NCBI GenBank assembly: GCA_017459865.1 | Contig: JAFUCD010000030.1 | Location: forward strand, 25,917-89,916 | Direction: 5' to 3' | Source: Oscillospiraceae bacterium | GTDB taxonomy: Bacteria; Bacillota_A; Clostridia; Oscillospirales; Oscillospiraceae | DNA: 64,000 bases | Shown here: positions 51,665 through 61,978 of the stretch, in pieces | Numbering within the stretch: position 1 is the first letter of the stretch | How the letters are laid out: each line of letters opens with the position of its first letter | Notes under the pieces: model-generated | The model's database searches: none | What the model was told of the DNA's origin: nothing | Seen by the model: the letters and a program-made list of their open reading frames with translations, nothing else | Position numbers and translations under genes: made by a program

Positions 51665-53899
51665 ATGAAAGAGTTTTTATTCAGCCTCATCAACTTCCTC
51701 ATCCTGTTCGGCGCGCTGTTTTTCATCACGCGCAAGATGATCAAGCGTATGTTTGCCGGCCGCCGCGACCAGATCGCGGAGGACCTGCAGGACGCCGCGG
51801 ACTGCGAGCAGGAGGCGGAGCGTCTCGGCGCGGACATCGCCGCGGCGAATGCCGCCGCCGAAGCCGAGAACGCCGAGCAGCTCCGGCACGCGCAGGAGCG
51901 CGCCGCCGAAAACAGCGCCGCCGCTGCCGAAGCGCGCGCGCAGGAGACCGCACAGGTGCGTCTGAACGCTGAGCAGAGCGAGGCGCAGCTGCGCGCCGAC
52001 ATGGAACACCGCGTCGCGGCGCGCACGATCCGTCTGGTGGCGGACGAGGCGGCCGACATCCTGCGCGGTGACCGATTCAGCGAAGCGCGCCAGAAACTCA
52101 CAGACAGCTTCATCCGACAGATCAAGGACCTTGTGGCTGCAATGCCGAGTGATATTTTGAATATGAACGAACTGAAGAAACTGGATATTTCGATCTCGAG
52201 CGCCGAGCCGCTGACCGACGAGGAGATGAAAAAGCTCACGCAGATCCTGTGCGAGACGTTCATCTCCTGCCACAACGAGGTGGACAAGGACCTCATCGGC
52301 GGCGTGCGGATGCGTGTGGGCGACACCGTCTATGACGGCACGCTGTCGCACCAGCTCGACCGGCTGACGCAGGATGTGGAGCGCAACACGCTCCGCTCCG
52401 ACGCCGAGACGCAGACCGTTGCGGAATCCATCCGCAAAAAGCTCACCCGGGTGGACCCCGACATCGACGTCTTCCAGACGGGCGAGGTCATCAGCGTATC
52501 GGACGGCATCTGCCGCGTCTCCGGTCTCGCGGACGTCATGGCCGGCGAGATGCTCGACTTCCCGGGCGATCTGCGCGGCATGGTCATGGACCTCGACAGC
52601 GAGAACGTCGGCGTGGTCCTGCTCGGCAACTATGAGCACGTGCAGGAGGGCATGTCGGTCCGCCGCACGGGCCGCATCATCGAGGTGCCGGTGGGCGACT
52701 GCATGATCGGACGCGTCGTGGACGCGCTGGGCCGTCCCGTGGACGGGCAGGGCCCCATCGACGCCGACGAGCACCGCGCCATCGAAAGCCCCGCGCCGAG
52801 CGTTCTGAACCGCAAGAGCGTCTCCGTCCCGCTGCAGACGGGCATCAAGGCCATCGACGCCCTCGTGCCGATCGGCCGCGGTCAGCGCGAGCTGATCATC
52901 GGCGACCGACAGACCGGCAAGACCGCCATCGCCATCGACACGATCCTGAACCAGAAAGGCAAGGGCGTGCTGTGCATCTATGTCGCGATCGGGCAGAAGG
53001 AGTCCACCGTCGCGAGCGTGGTGGAAAATCTCCGCGGCCACGGCGCCATGGAGTATACGACCGTCGTCTGCGCCCATGCGAGCGAGCCCGCGCCGATGCT
53101 GTATATCGCGCCGTACGCCGGCGCCGCCATCGGCGAGCACTTCATGTATCAGGGCAAGGACGTTCTGATCATCTATGACGACCTGTCGAAGCAGGCGGTC
53201 GCCTACCGCGAGATCTCCCTGCTGCTGCAGCGTCCGCCCGGACGCGAGGCGTACCCCGGCGACGTGTTTTATCTGCACTCGAGACTGCTCGAGCGCGCGG
53301 CGCGTCTGTCCGACGACCTCGGCGGCGGCAGCATGACGGCGCTGCCCATCATCGAAACGCAGGCGGGCGACATCTCCGCCTATATCCCGACGAACGTCAT
53401 CTCCATCACGGACGGACAGATCTTCCTCGAGACAGACCTGTTCCACTCCGGCGTGCGCCCGGCCATCAACGTGGGCCTCTCGGTCTCGCGTGTCGGCGGC
53501 GCGGCGCAGCTCGGCGCGATGAAGCAGGTGGCGGGCCGCCTCCGCATGGATCTGGCGCAGTACCGCGAGCTTGCGAGCTTCGCGCAGTTCGGCTCCGATC
53601 TCGACAAGGCGACGCGCCGGACGCTCGACCGCGGCGCGCACATGACCGAGCTCTTGAAGCAGCCGCAGTACGCCCCCATGGACGCGGCCGATCAGGTCAT
53701 CGGCATCTTCGCCGCCGCCGAGGGCTACACCGACGAGATCGCCATGGCGGACATGGCGCGTTTCGAGCGGGAGCTCATCGAGACCGTGCGCCGTGAGATC
53801 CCCGAGCTCGACGGAGAGATCCACTCCGGCAAAAAGCTCGCCGCAGAGCGCCTGACGCAGCTCAGAGGCGTGATCGAGGAATTCAAGAAGACATTCTAA
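51665..53899 (+). CDS. atpA: ATP synthase triple fusion: b'-type stalk, delta C-terminal domain and alpha subunit
   Basis: One uninterrupted 744-codon frame. Residues 5-22 form a membrane helix ([19 protein letters not shown]) and 25-160 an Ala/Glu-rich stalk. Residues 175-235 match the delta C-terminal domain ([35 protein letters not shown]). From about 245 the complete alpha subunit follows: [15 protein letters not shown], Walker A GDRQTGKT at about 413-420, [25 protein letters not shown] region (here [15 protein letters not shown]), ISVSRVGG-like [11 protein letters not shown]. Delta's N-terminal domain is missing. No stop or convincing internal ribosome site separates the parts, and no other atpH or atpA is in the operon. 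GGGAGG precedes the ATG. The domain calls are firm; how the complex assembles is unknown. Confidence 0.9.
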   Translation: MKEFLFSLINFLILFGALFFITRKMIKRMFAGRRDQIAEDLQDAADCEQEAERLGADIAAANAAAEAENAEQLRHAQERAAENSAAAAEARAQETAQVRLNAEQSEAQLRADMEHRVAARTIRLVADEAADILRGDRFSEARQKLTDSFIRQIKDLVAAMPSDILNMNELKKLDISISSAEPLTDEEMKKLTQILCETFISCHNEVDKDLIGGVRMRVGDTVYDGTLSHQLDRLTQDVERNTLRSDAETQTVAESIRKKLTRVDPDIDVFQTGEVISVSDGICRVSGLADVMAGEMLDFPGDLRGMVMDLDSENVGVVLLGNYEHVQEGMSVRRTGRIIEVPVGDCMIGRVVDALGRPVDGQGPIDADEHRAIESPAPSVLNRKSVSVPLQTGIKAIDALVPIGRGQRELIIGDRQTGKTAIAIDTILNQKGKGVLCIYVAIGQKESTVASVVENLRGHGAMEYTTVVCAHASEPAPMLYIAPYAGAAIGEHFMYQGKDVLIIYDDLSKQAVAYREISLLLQRPPGREAYPGDVFYLHSRLLERAARLSDDLGGGSMTALPIIETQAGDISAYIPTNVISITDGQIFLETDLFHSGVRPAINVGLSVSRVGGAAQLGAMKQVAGRLRMDLAQYRELASFAQFGSDLDKATRRTLDRGAHMTELLKQPQYAPMDAADQVIGIFAAAEGYTDEIAMADMARFERELIETVRREIPELDGEIHSGKKLAAERLTQLRGVIEEFKKTF

Positions 53900-53916
53900 G
53901 CAGCCGCAGCATATAC

Positions 53917-53984
53917 GGGCGGATGTTATCCGCCCCTACAAGAAGAGCGGCACGCCCTGTAGGGCGCGATGCCCACATCGCGCC
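53917..53984. repeat. Palindromic repeat cassette inside the atp operon
   Basis: GGGCGGAT-GTT-ATCCGCCC (53917-53935) and GGCGCGATG-CCCA-CATCGCGCC (53963-53984) are two hairpins. An outer CCCTACA/TGTAGGG pair (53934-53940, 53958-53964) links them. They fill most of the 119-base gap between the alpha-fusion gene and atpG. The form resembles dispersed intergenic palindromes of gut Oscillospiraceae (recollection, not searched). Confidence 0.7.
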
Positions 53985-54018
53985 TTAACAGCGCCCAATC
54001 CGAAAGGCAGGTGGCAAA

Positions 54019-54888
54019 ATGGCCAACATGCGCGCGATCCGCACGCGGATCAAGAGCGTTCAGAATACGCAGCAGATCACCAAGACCATGAAGATGGTCG
54101 CCGCGGCGAACCTGCGCCGGACGCAGTCCGGCATGGGCGGCATGCGCGCCTTTGCCGAAAAGACGCAGACCCTGCTGGACACGCTGCTCTCCGGCGGCGA
54201 GACCTACGACGCGCCGCTGCTCACGCCGCACGACGAGGTGCGGAAGATCTGCTATGTGCTGTTCGTCGGCAACCGCGGGCTGTGCGGCATGTACAACCAC
54301 GCGCTGCTGCGGTTTCTGCAGAAAAAGCTGCAGGACGAGACGCGCGAGGTCTCCGTCATCGTGTACGGGCGCTGGGGACGCGATCTGATGAAGCAGATGC
54401 AGCTGCCCGTCGAGGAGGTGTATCAGGAGGTCTCCGATACGCCCACGATGAACCAGGCGCTCGTGCTGGCAGAGGCGCTCAAGCGGCGCTTTCTCTCCGG
54501 CGACGCAGACGAGGTGCATCTCGTGTACCAGCACTTTCGCAGCATGCTCGCCCAGGAGCCGACGGACATGCGGCTGCTGCCCGCCTCCGCACAGACGAAA
54601 AGCGACGTATCGCATGAATATCTCTTCGAGCCGGACCGCGCGTCGATCCTCGAAAACCTGCTGCAGCTCTATGTGAACAACACCGTCTACTCCACCATGC
54701 TGGAGGCGAAGGTCGGCGAGCACGCCTCGCGCATGACCGCCATGAGCGCCGCGACGGACTCCACCGCCGAGCTCATCGGCACGCTCCAGCTGCATCTCAA
54801 CCGCGCGCGGCAGGCCGCCATCACGACGGAGATCAGCGAGATCGTCGGCGGCGCGAACGCGCTCAAAAAGAGCAAGAAGCAATCCTAA
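54019..54888 (+). CDS. atpG: ATP synthase F1 subunit gamma
   Basis: The 289-residue central rotor shaft. The N terminus is RAIRTRIKSVQNTQQITKTM with KMVAAANLRR; YVLFVGNRGLCGMYNHALL-type residues lie near 75-95 (here LFVGNRGLCGMYN). The C-terminal helix is SRMTAMSAATDSTAELIG. Length and motifs are normal. AGGCAGGTGG precedes the ATG, downstream of the palindromic cassette. Confidence 0.95.
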   Translation: MANMRAIRTRIKSVQNTQQITKTMKMVAAANLRRTQSGMGGMRAFAEKTQTLLDTLLSGGETYDAPLLTPHDEVRKICYVLFVGNRGLCGMYNHALLRFLQKKLQDETREVSVIVYGRWGRDLMKQMQLPVEEVYQEVSDTPTMNQALVLAEALKRRFLSGDADEVHLVYQHFRSMLAQEPTDMRLLPASAQTKSDVSHEYLFEPDRASILENLLQLYVNNTVYSTMLEAKVGEHASRMTAMSAATDSTAELIGTLQLHLNRARQAAITTEISEIVGGANALKKSKKQS

Positions 54889-56298
<1,410 letters not shown>

Positions 56299-56301
56299 GC
56301 C

Positions 56302-56724
56302 ATGGCGGACAAGCTCCACATCCAGATCCTCACGTCCGGCGGCACGGTGTATGACGCCGTGGTCTCGGCGCTGAACGTCCCCGTGGACGGCGGCAGCATC
56401 GGCATCCTGGCCGACCACGCGCCGCTGCTCGGCGCCGTGACGGACGGCGTCGTGCGCTGCACATTTGCCGACGGGCACATCGATTGTGTCGCGGTCGGTA
56501 TCGGTGTGCTGAACGTGGCGGACAACGAGGTCACGCTGCTCGTGCGCGCCGCCGAGCAGGCCGACACCATCGATCTCGCGCGCGCCGAGGCAGCCGAAAA
56601 ACGCGCCCGCGAGCGTCTGGCGCACCGCACAGCAGACGTGGACGCCACGCGCGCCGAGGCGGCCCTCCACCGCGCTGTCGCCCGGCAGGACGCGGCGAAA
56701 TACGCCAGAAAGCGCAAGATCTGA
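56302..56724 (+). CDS. atpC: ATP synthase F1 subunit epsilon
   Basis: The 140-residue protein has the N-terminal beta-sandwich (GGTVYDAVVSALNVPVDGGS, GILADHAPLLGAV) and a charged helical C-terminal domain (about 88-140). It couples and regulates rotation. It starts three bases after atpD and ends the operon before a strong terminator. Confidence 0.94.
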   Translation: MADKLHIQILTSGGTVYDAVVSALNVPVDGGSIGILADHAPLLGAVTDGVVRCTFADGHIDCVAVGIGVLNVADNEVTLLVRAAEQADTIDLARAEAAEKRARERLAHRTADVDATRAEAALHRAVARQDAAKYARKRKI

Positions 56725-56738
56725 GATGAACAGACGAC

Positions 56739-56776
56739 AAAGCCTTGGCCGCAGAACTGCAGCCAAGGCTTTTTGG
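56739..56776 (+). terminator. Terminator of the ATP synthase operon
   Basis: AAAGCCTTGGC/GCCAAGGCTTT (56739-56772) has an inner GCAG/CTGC pair, followed by TTTTT. Confidence 0.88.
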
Positions 56777-56792
56777 TTTCTTGATTTGTCTG

Positions 56793-57698
56793 TCAGAGAT
56801 CCAATATCCCGAGGATCACGATACCGATGACCACGAGCAGGATCATCAGATAGTGCTTGATCGAGAGCTTCTCGCGCAGGAAGACGCGGCTCCAGAGTAC
56901 GGAGGCGACGCAGTAGGCGGAGATGATCGGCGCGGCATACATGACATGCGCCTCGTCGGCGATGGCGTAGATGTAGGCGAACTGGCCCGCCGTCTCGAAC
57001 ACGGCGCCGACATATTTGGGCGCCTCAAGCTTCGGGATCAGCTTATCCCGGCGGATGAGCACGACATAGATGAAGCACACGACGGCGGCGGCGAGGAACG
57101 TCAGCTCATAGGCGCAGTTGGCGCTGTCCTCGTTCAGCTCGCGCAGGACGAGCGTGTCAGCAAAGGTGCCGGCGGCGTCGAGCAGCATATAGGCGATGGG
57201 CAGCGCGAGGGCAAGCCAGCTCTTGGCGTATTTGTAGTTCGACAGCTCCTGCCGGGCGGCGCGCAGCCCGTCGTCCTCGCGGGACTCCACGATGCCGAGC
57301 CCGATCACGCCCGCCGAGACCAGCACGACCGCCGCGACCGCCGCGGGGGTGGTCTCCACGTCGCCGGTGATGAACCACAGCAGCGCGACAAGCGCGCCGG
57401 AGGCGTTGCAGATGGGGCTGGAGATGCTCAGCTCGATGTAGCGCAGGCCGACGTAGCCCAGCGTCATCGACCCGATGTAGAGCAGCGAGACCGGCAGATA
57501 CGTCCAGATCACGTGCCAGGAGATCTCGACGCCGCCGACGAAGATCTCGTAAGCCGCATGTAGACCCATAACGAGACCGACGGCCATCACCATTTTCAGA
57601 TGTGCCAGCTTGTCGTCCGGCTCGCGGCAGCCGATCTTGGAAAAGAGATCAGAGCCCGACCAGCACAGCAGCGCGACAAGGGCAAGAATGAACCACAT
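56793..57698 (-). CDS. EamA/DMT family transporter
   Basis: The 301-residue protein has ten predicted helices in two EamA-like halves (1-140 and 160-301). Typical motifs are LALVALLCWSGSDLFSKIG at the start and APIISAYCVASVLWSRVFLREKLS near the end. It may export or import a small metabolite; no partner is adjacent. GGAGGAAAAACG precedes the ATG. The gene is convergent with the ATP synthase operon. Confidence 0.83.
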   Translation of the reverse strand: MWFILALVALLCWSGSDLFSKIGCREPDDKLAHLKMVMAVGLVMGLHAAYEIFVGGVEISWHVIWTYLPVSLLYIGSMTLGYVGLRYIELSISSPICNASGALVALLWFITGDVETTPAAVAAVVLVSAGVIGLGIVESREDDGLRAARQELSNYKYAKSWLALALPIAYMLLDAAGTFADTLVLRELNEDSANCAYELTFLAAAVVCFIYVVLIRRDKLIPKLEAPKYVGAVFETAGQFAYIYAIADEAHVMYAAPIISAYCVASVLWSRVFLREKLSIKHYLMILLVVIGIVILGILDL

Positions 57699-57722
57699 AT
57701 CGTTTTTCCTCCGTATCCTTCA

Positions 57723-57746
57723 TGAAAAACGCCGCCAAAAGGCGGC
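57723..57746 (-). terminator. Terminator of the PlsC-like gene
   Basis: GCCGCC-AAAA-GGCGGC (57731-57746), followed on the minus strand by GTTTTTC. Confidence 0.75.
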
Positions 57747-57804
57747 ATTTTTAATTTTTATGCATTATTTTTACCACATGTGAACGGGAAAGTCAACACA
57801 CCGT

Positions 57805-58605
57805 TTATTGCCCGAGATGCTCGCGCAGCATTTCCTTGACCTGCTCCGCCAGCTCATGCGTCTTGGTCGCCTTCACGGTGTCGGCGTCGATCACGCCGAG
57901 GAAGGTGAGCGTCACGGTCGTGGAGCGCCAGGGGGCGCGATGGCGCACCGTTTCGCCGCCCTCCGCCGCGACGACCACGACGGGCACATGCGCCTTCTGC
58001 GCGGCCTTGAACGCGCCGGGCTTGAACTCCAGCAGCTTTCCGGTCTTCGTGCGCGTGCCCTCGGGATAGATCGCGTAGCTGCAGGCGTGCGCCTTCATGC
58101 GCGCGGCGGCGGTATTGATCGTCTTGAGCGCGTTGCGCGCGTTCTCGCGGTCGATGGGCAAAAAGCAGCACTTATAGGGCGCGGAGCCGAGAAAGAGCTT
58201 ATGGATGTTCTCGGGCTTGGAGATGAACGCGAGCGGGAAGTCCTTCATCGCGACATAGGTGCACAGCGGGTCGAAGATCGAGCGGTGGTTGCCCACGAGC
58301 AGGAACTCTCCCTCGCGCGGCACGATGTCCATATTCACCGTGCGCGTTTTCACGCGGCAGATCGCGAGCAGCCAGTTCATGAAGCCCATCGTCCAGCGGC
58401 GCGCGCCGGGATCGATCGTATCATACTCGCGGTCCATGTCGATCCGCTTGCAATAGATGAAGATCACCAGCACATACAGCAGGTTGCACACAATGACCAA
58501 CCCGAGCGCGATCGGGACCGCCCACCAGAGGCTGACGCCCGGCATGAGCAGGAACAGCAGCACCGTCAGCACGATGCCGACGACGGACAGAATATAGAAG
58601 ATCAC
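57805..58605 (-). CDS. plsC: 1-acyl-sn-glycerol-3-phosphate acyltransferase (PlsC-like)
   Basis: A membrane acyltransferase that makes phosphatidic acid, or an analogous lipid. The 266-residue protein has two N-terminal helices (about 1-45), the N-H-x4-D motif as NHRSIFD (about 97-103) and YPEGTRTKTGKL (about 183-194), both catalytic landmarks of the PlsC family. The start is GTG with GGGGGAT upstream. It is divergent from an OatA-like gene. Confidence 0.88.
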   Translation of the reverse strand: MIFYILSVVGIVLTVLLFLLMPGVSLWWAVPIALGLVIVCNLLYVLVIFIYCKRIDMDREYDTIDPGARRWTMGFMNWLLAICRVKTRTVNMDIVPREGEFLLVGNHRSIFDPLCTYVAMKDFPLAFISKPENIHKLFLGSAPYKCCFLPIDRENARNALKTINTAAARMKAHACSYAIYPEGTRTKTGKLLEFKPGAFKAAQKAHVPVVVVAAEGGETVRHRAPWRSTTVTLTFLGVIDADTVKATKTHELAEQVKEMLREHLGQ

Positions 58606-58647
58606 GATTTTATCCCCCGTTTCCGACCAAATTCGCTATTTTCATAT

Positions 58648-58675
58648 ATTATAGTCGATCTGGCAGAAAAAGCAA
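58648..58675 (-). promoter_or_regulatory. Promoter of the plsC-like gene
   Basis: On the minus strand TTGCTT (58675-58670), a 16-base spacer, perfect TATAAT (58653-58648). Confidence 0.75.
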
Positions 58676-58713
58676 CCGACGGACGCGGGGCTTTACAAAA
58701 CTTTTACGCAATC

Positions 58714-58742
58714 TTGCTTTTTTGCCCGGTATGGAGTAAAAT
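58714..58742 (+). promoter_or_regulatory. Promoter of the OatA-like gene
   Basis: TTGCTT (58714-58719), a 17-base spacer, TAAAAT (58737-58742). Confidence 0.65.
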
Positions 58743-58799
58743 GATTCTCACGCATTTTCATGGAACCGCGCCGCGCGGCGCATTTCAAAAGGAGTCATC

Positions 58800-60605
58800 A
58801 TGGGTCAGCTTTCACCAAACGTTTCCCGGCGCCGCGGGCGGATCGCGGGGCTGGACGGGCTGCGCGCCATCGCCATCATCGTGATCGTGCTCTATCACAT
58901 GTTCCCGAACACGATGCGCGGCGGCTATCTGGGCGTGTCGCTGTTTTTCGTCCTGTCCGGCTACCTGCTCGCCGTGACGTGCATACAGGGCCGCGAGCTG
59001 CGCACCTACAGTGTCGGGCGGTTTTATCTCAAGCGCATCCGGCGCATCTATCCGGCGCTGATCGTCGTGCTCGGCGCGACGCTCATCCTGCTCTGGCGGT
59101 TTTACCCCGCGTCGCTGCGCGGGCTGCGCGACGAGGTGCTGAGCATCCTGCTGGGCTACAACAACTGGCGGCAGATCGCGATGAATCAGTCCTATTTCAC
59201 GCGCATCGCCAACAGCTCCCCGTTCACGCATCTGTGGTCCACCGCGATCGAGCTGCAGTATTATCTCATCTGGCCGCTGCTGTTCCTCCTGGCGCTGAAG
59301 CTGGAACAGCGCCGCCGCGGCGTCGGCGCGGCGCTGCTGTTCGTGCTGGCGGCGGCGTCCATCGCGGAGATGGGCATCCTCTATCCGCCGGGCGGCGATC
59401 CCTCCCGCGTCTATTTCGGCACGGACACGCGCGTGCACGCCCTGCTGCTGGGCAGCGCGCTGGGCTTTCTGAGACTGGACGAGGCCGAGGACGGCGGCGT
59501 GCCCGAGAGCACGGGCTGGCTGCTGTTCGGGCTGTGCATCCCCGTGATCATGGTGCTGTTCGTGATGGTCAACGGAGAGGAGCCCGCGGCTTATGAAGGG
59601 CTGATCGCGGCCTCGGGCTTCGCGTTCACGCTGCTGATCGGGCTCGTGGCCGATCCCAAGCTCCCATTCGGCAAATGGCTGGACTTCAGGCCCCTCAAAT
59701 GGCTGGGGCAGATCAGCTATGAGCTTTACCTGATCATGTATCCCACGATCTATTTCATCCAGCGCTGGCGCCCCGTGGACAACGCGACCTATCTCGCGCT
59801 GATCGAGGCGGGCGTCATGCTTGTGCTCGCGGCGCTGCTGCATCTGGCGGTGCGGCCCGCGGCGCTCGGCCCGCGAAAGGGACGCGGCCGGTGGACCTCG
59901 CTGCTGCGCGTCGCGCCGTGGCTGATGGCGGCGGCGATCGCGGCGGGCGTCTTCGCGCTGCTGCACGCGCCGACGGAGTCTGACGACATGGCGCAGCTCG
60001 AAGCGGAGCTTGCGGAGAACGCCGCGCGCTCCGGCGAGGCAGCGCCCACGCCCTCCGGCGATCTCGAGGGCATGTTTGAAGAAAGCCCCGAGAACTGGCC
60101 GGAGGCGACGCCGCCCGACCCGCACACCGACCCCGCGACCGTCACCTGCGTGGGCGACTCGGTCATGCTCGGCGCGCTGCCGGCGCTGCAGCAGATCATG
60201 CCCGGCTGCGTCGTGGACGCGAAGGAGTCCCGCCAGGTCGCCGAGGTCATCGGCATCCTGCAAAATCTGGAGGCGCAGGGCAGACTCGGCAGCGTCGTCG
60301 TCATCGCGCTCGGCACGAACGGACCGTTTTCACTGACCTTCGGGCAGTCCGTCATCGATTATCTCGGTCCCGACCGGCAGATCTACTGGGTCACGGCCTA
60401 CGGTGCCACGCTGCGCTGGCAGGAGGAGTCCAACAGCGTCATCCGCGCGATCGCCGAGGCGAACGACAACGTGGAGCTGATCGACTGGGCGGGCGTCGGC
60501 CCGAGCCATCCCGAGTGGTTCTATTCCGACGGCATCCATCTTCAGCAGGCGGGCCAGCAGGGCTATGCCGACTTCGTGGCGCGGACCATCGGCGTCATAG
60601 ATTGA
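58800..60605 (+). CDS. OatA-like acyltransferase-3 / SGNH O-acetyltransferase
   Basis: This protein is predicted to pass acetyl groups across the membrane and attach them to a wall polymer, as OatA does to muramic acid. The 601-residue protein has an AT3 domain with about ten helices (1-375): GLDGLRAIAIIVIVLYHMF with His33, and GVSLFFVLSGYLL. A helix and linker follow, then an SGNH domain (about 445-601): CVGDSVMLG (Ser nucleophile), LGTNG, and SDGIHL with the catalytic Asp-His. AAAGGAG precedes the ATG. Acetylation would make the wall resistant to lysozyme. The substrate could also be teichoic acid or exopolysaccharide. Confidence 0.87.
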   Translation: MGQLSPNVSRRRGRIAGLDGLRAIAIIVIVLYHMFPNTMRGGYLGVSLFFVLSGYLLAVTCIQGRELRTYSVGRFYLKRIRRIYPALIVVLGATLILLWRFYPASLRGLRDEVLSILLGYNNWRQIAMNQSYFTRIANSSPFTHLWSTAIELQYYLIWPLLFLLALKLEQRRRGVGAALLFVLAAASIAEMGILYPPGGDPSRVYFGTDTRVHALLLGSALGFLRLDEAEDGGVPESTGWLLFGLCIPVIMVLFVMVNGEEPAAYEGLIAASGFAFTLLIGLVADPKLPFGKWLDFRPLKWLGQISYELYLIMYPTIYFIQRWRPVDNATYLALIEAGVMLVLAALLHLAVRPAALGPRKGRGRWTSLLRVAPWLMAAAIAAGVFALLHAPTESDDMAQLEAELAENAARSGEAAPTPSGDLEGMFEESPENWPEATPPDPHTDPATVTCVGDSVMLGALPALQQIMPGCVVDAKESRQVAEVIGILQNLEAQGRLGSVVVIALGTNGPFSLTFGQSVIDYLGPDRQIYWVTAYGATLRWQEESNSVIRAIAEANDNVELIDWAGVGPSHPEWFYSDGIHLQQAGQQGYADFVARTIGVID

Positions 60606-60609
60606 CCAA

Positions 60610-60645
60610 AAAAGCTGACAGAAGCGAAATTTCTGTCAGCTTTTC
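60610..60645 (+). terminator. Terminator of the OatA-like gene
   Basis: A 14-bp stem (AAAAGCTGACAGAA/TTCTGTCAGCTTTT) followed by CTC. Confidence 0.8.
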
Positions 60646-60698
60646 TCATTCTCATGAAATTGTTACAGATTCACACCTGTGATCCTTGGTGTTCAGCC

Positions 60699-60727
60699 TT
60701 GCAATTCTGTGCCGTCTATGGTAAACT
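60699..60727 (+). promoter_or_regulatory. Promoter of the serine palmitoyltransferase-like operon
   Basis: TTGCAA (60699-60704), a 17-base spacer, TAAACT (60722-60727). A small TTGAACC/GGTTCGA hairpin follows at 60739-60756. Confidence 0.65.
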
Positions 60728-60781
60728 GATTAAAAAAATTGAACCTTTTGGTTCGATCTATTTTGAATTAGAAAGAGATGA

Positions 60782-61975
60782 ATGAAACAAATGATCGATC
60801 TGTTTGAAAAGACCGAGCAGCGCTCCCTGGTCGACGAGGTCCGCGAGCTGGACATTTACCCGTACTTTCACGCGCTGGAATCCCGGCAGGACGTGGAGGT
60901 CATCATGGAGGGCAAGCGCCGCATCATGCTCGGCTCGAACAACTACCTCGGTCTGACGACGGACGAGGAGGTCATCGAGGCCGGCATCGCCGCATTTAAG
61001 CAGTACGGCTCCGGCTGCTCCGGCTCCCGTTTTCTCAACGGCACGCTGGAGATGCATCTGGAGCTGGAAGCGGAGCTGGCGAAGTTCCTGCGCAAGGACG
61101 CCGTCGTGACGTTCTCCACGGGCTTCCAGTCCAACCTCGGCATCATCTCCGCCGTCGTGGGCAGAAACGACTATATGATCTGCGACCGCGAGAACCACGC
61201 CAGCATCTATGACGGCTGCCGGCTTTCCTTCGGCAAGATGCTCCGCTACAAGCACAACGACATGGCGGATCTGGAGCGCCAGCTCCGGAAGGTCCCCGAG
61301 ACGGCGGGCGCGCTCATCATCACGGACGGCGTGTTCTCCATGGGCGGCGACATTGCAAATCTCCCCGAGATCGTCCGGCTCGCCAAGCAGTACGGCGCGC
61401 GCGTGATGGTCGACGACGCGCATGGTCTGGGCGTCGTGGGCGAGGGCGGCCGCGGCACCGCGAGCCACTTCGGTCTCGAGGACGAGGTGGACATCTACAT
61501 GGGCACCTTCTCCAAGACGCTGGCCTCGCTCGGCGGCTACATGGCGGCGAGCGCGCGTGTGGCTGACTATGTGCGCCACAGCTCCCGTCCGTTCATCTTC
61601 TCTGCCTCGATCACCCCGGCGAGCTGCGCCACGGCGCTGACCGCGCTCAGAAAGCTGGAGGCGCATCCCGAGATGGTCGACCGGCTGCGCAGTCTGAGCC
61701 AGTACGCGCGCGACGGCTTCAAGGCACGCGGCGTGCGTATGCGCGAGTCGATCGCCGACGTCGCGACGCCGATCATCCCCCTGTACACGAACGACGCGGA
61801 GAACACGCTCCGCACCTCCAAGCGCATCTATGACGCCGGCGTCTATGTCAACCCCGTCCTGCCCCCCGCCACGCCGCCGTCCGACTGCCTGCTGCGCACG
61901 AGCTACATGGCGACGCACACGGAAGCCCTTTTGGACGAAGCGATGGACATCATCGCCGCGAATATCGAGGGATAA
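60782..61975 (+). CDS. Serine palmitoyltransferase-like alpha-oxoamine synthase
   Basis: A 397-residue PLP enzyme that would condense an amino acid with an acyl-CoA. Alpha-oxoamine synthase features are YGSGCSGSRFLNGT, the stacking His139 in ENHASIYDG, DDAHGLGVVGEGGRGT (Asp211/His214 region), and PLP Lys245 in GTFSKTLASLGGY. Threonine-degrading Kbl and BioF usually have G-T-L-G-K-A at this lysine, whereas serine palmitoyltransferases have T-F-S-K, so a sphingoid-base role is favoured. MEGKRRIMLGSNNYLGLT near the start also resembles Bacteroides SPT. An SDR starts three bases downstream. 2-Amino-3-ketobutyrate CoA ligase remains the main alternative. Confidence 0.75.
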   Translation: MKQMIDLFEKTEQRSLVDEVRELDIYPYFHALESRQDVEVIMEGKRRIMLGSNNYLGLTTDEEVIEAGIAAFKQYGSGCSGSRFLNGTLEMHLELEAELAKFLRKDAVVTFSTGFQSNLGIISAVVGRNDYMICDRENHASIYDGCRLSFGKMLRYKHNDMADLERQLRKVPETAGALIITDGVFSMGGDIANLPEIVRLAKQYGARVMVDDAHGLGVVGEGGRGTASHFGLEDEVDIYMGTFSKTLASLGGYMAASARVADYVRHSSRPFIFSASITPASCATALTALRKLEAHPEMVDRLRSLSQYARDGFKARGVRMRESIADVATPIIPLYTNDAENTLRTSKRIYDAGVYVNPVLPPATPPSDCLLRTSYMATHTEALLDEAMDIIAANIEG

Positions 61976-61978
61976 AAT

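Noticed and set aside
51665..53899. Frameshift or missed stop creating an apparent ATP synthase fusion
   Set aside because: The junctions are clean and in frame, no vestigial ribosome site or start lies before alpha, and delta's N-terminal domain is absent. A single sequencing error would not produce this. Resequencing is still the decisive check.
60782..61975. Calling the PLP enzyme 2-amino-3-ketobutyrate CoA ligase (kbl)
   Set aside because: No threonine dehydrogenase is adjacent and the PLP-lysine context is GTFSK rather than the GTLGK of Kbl. Kept only as the main alternative.
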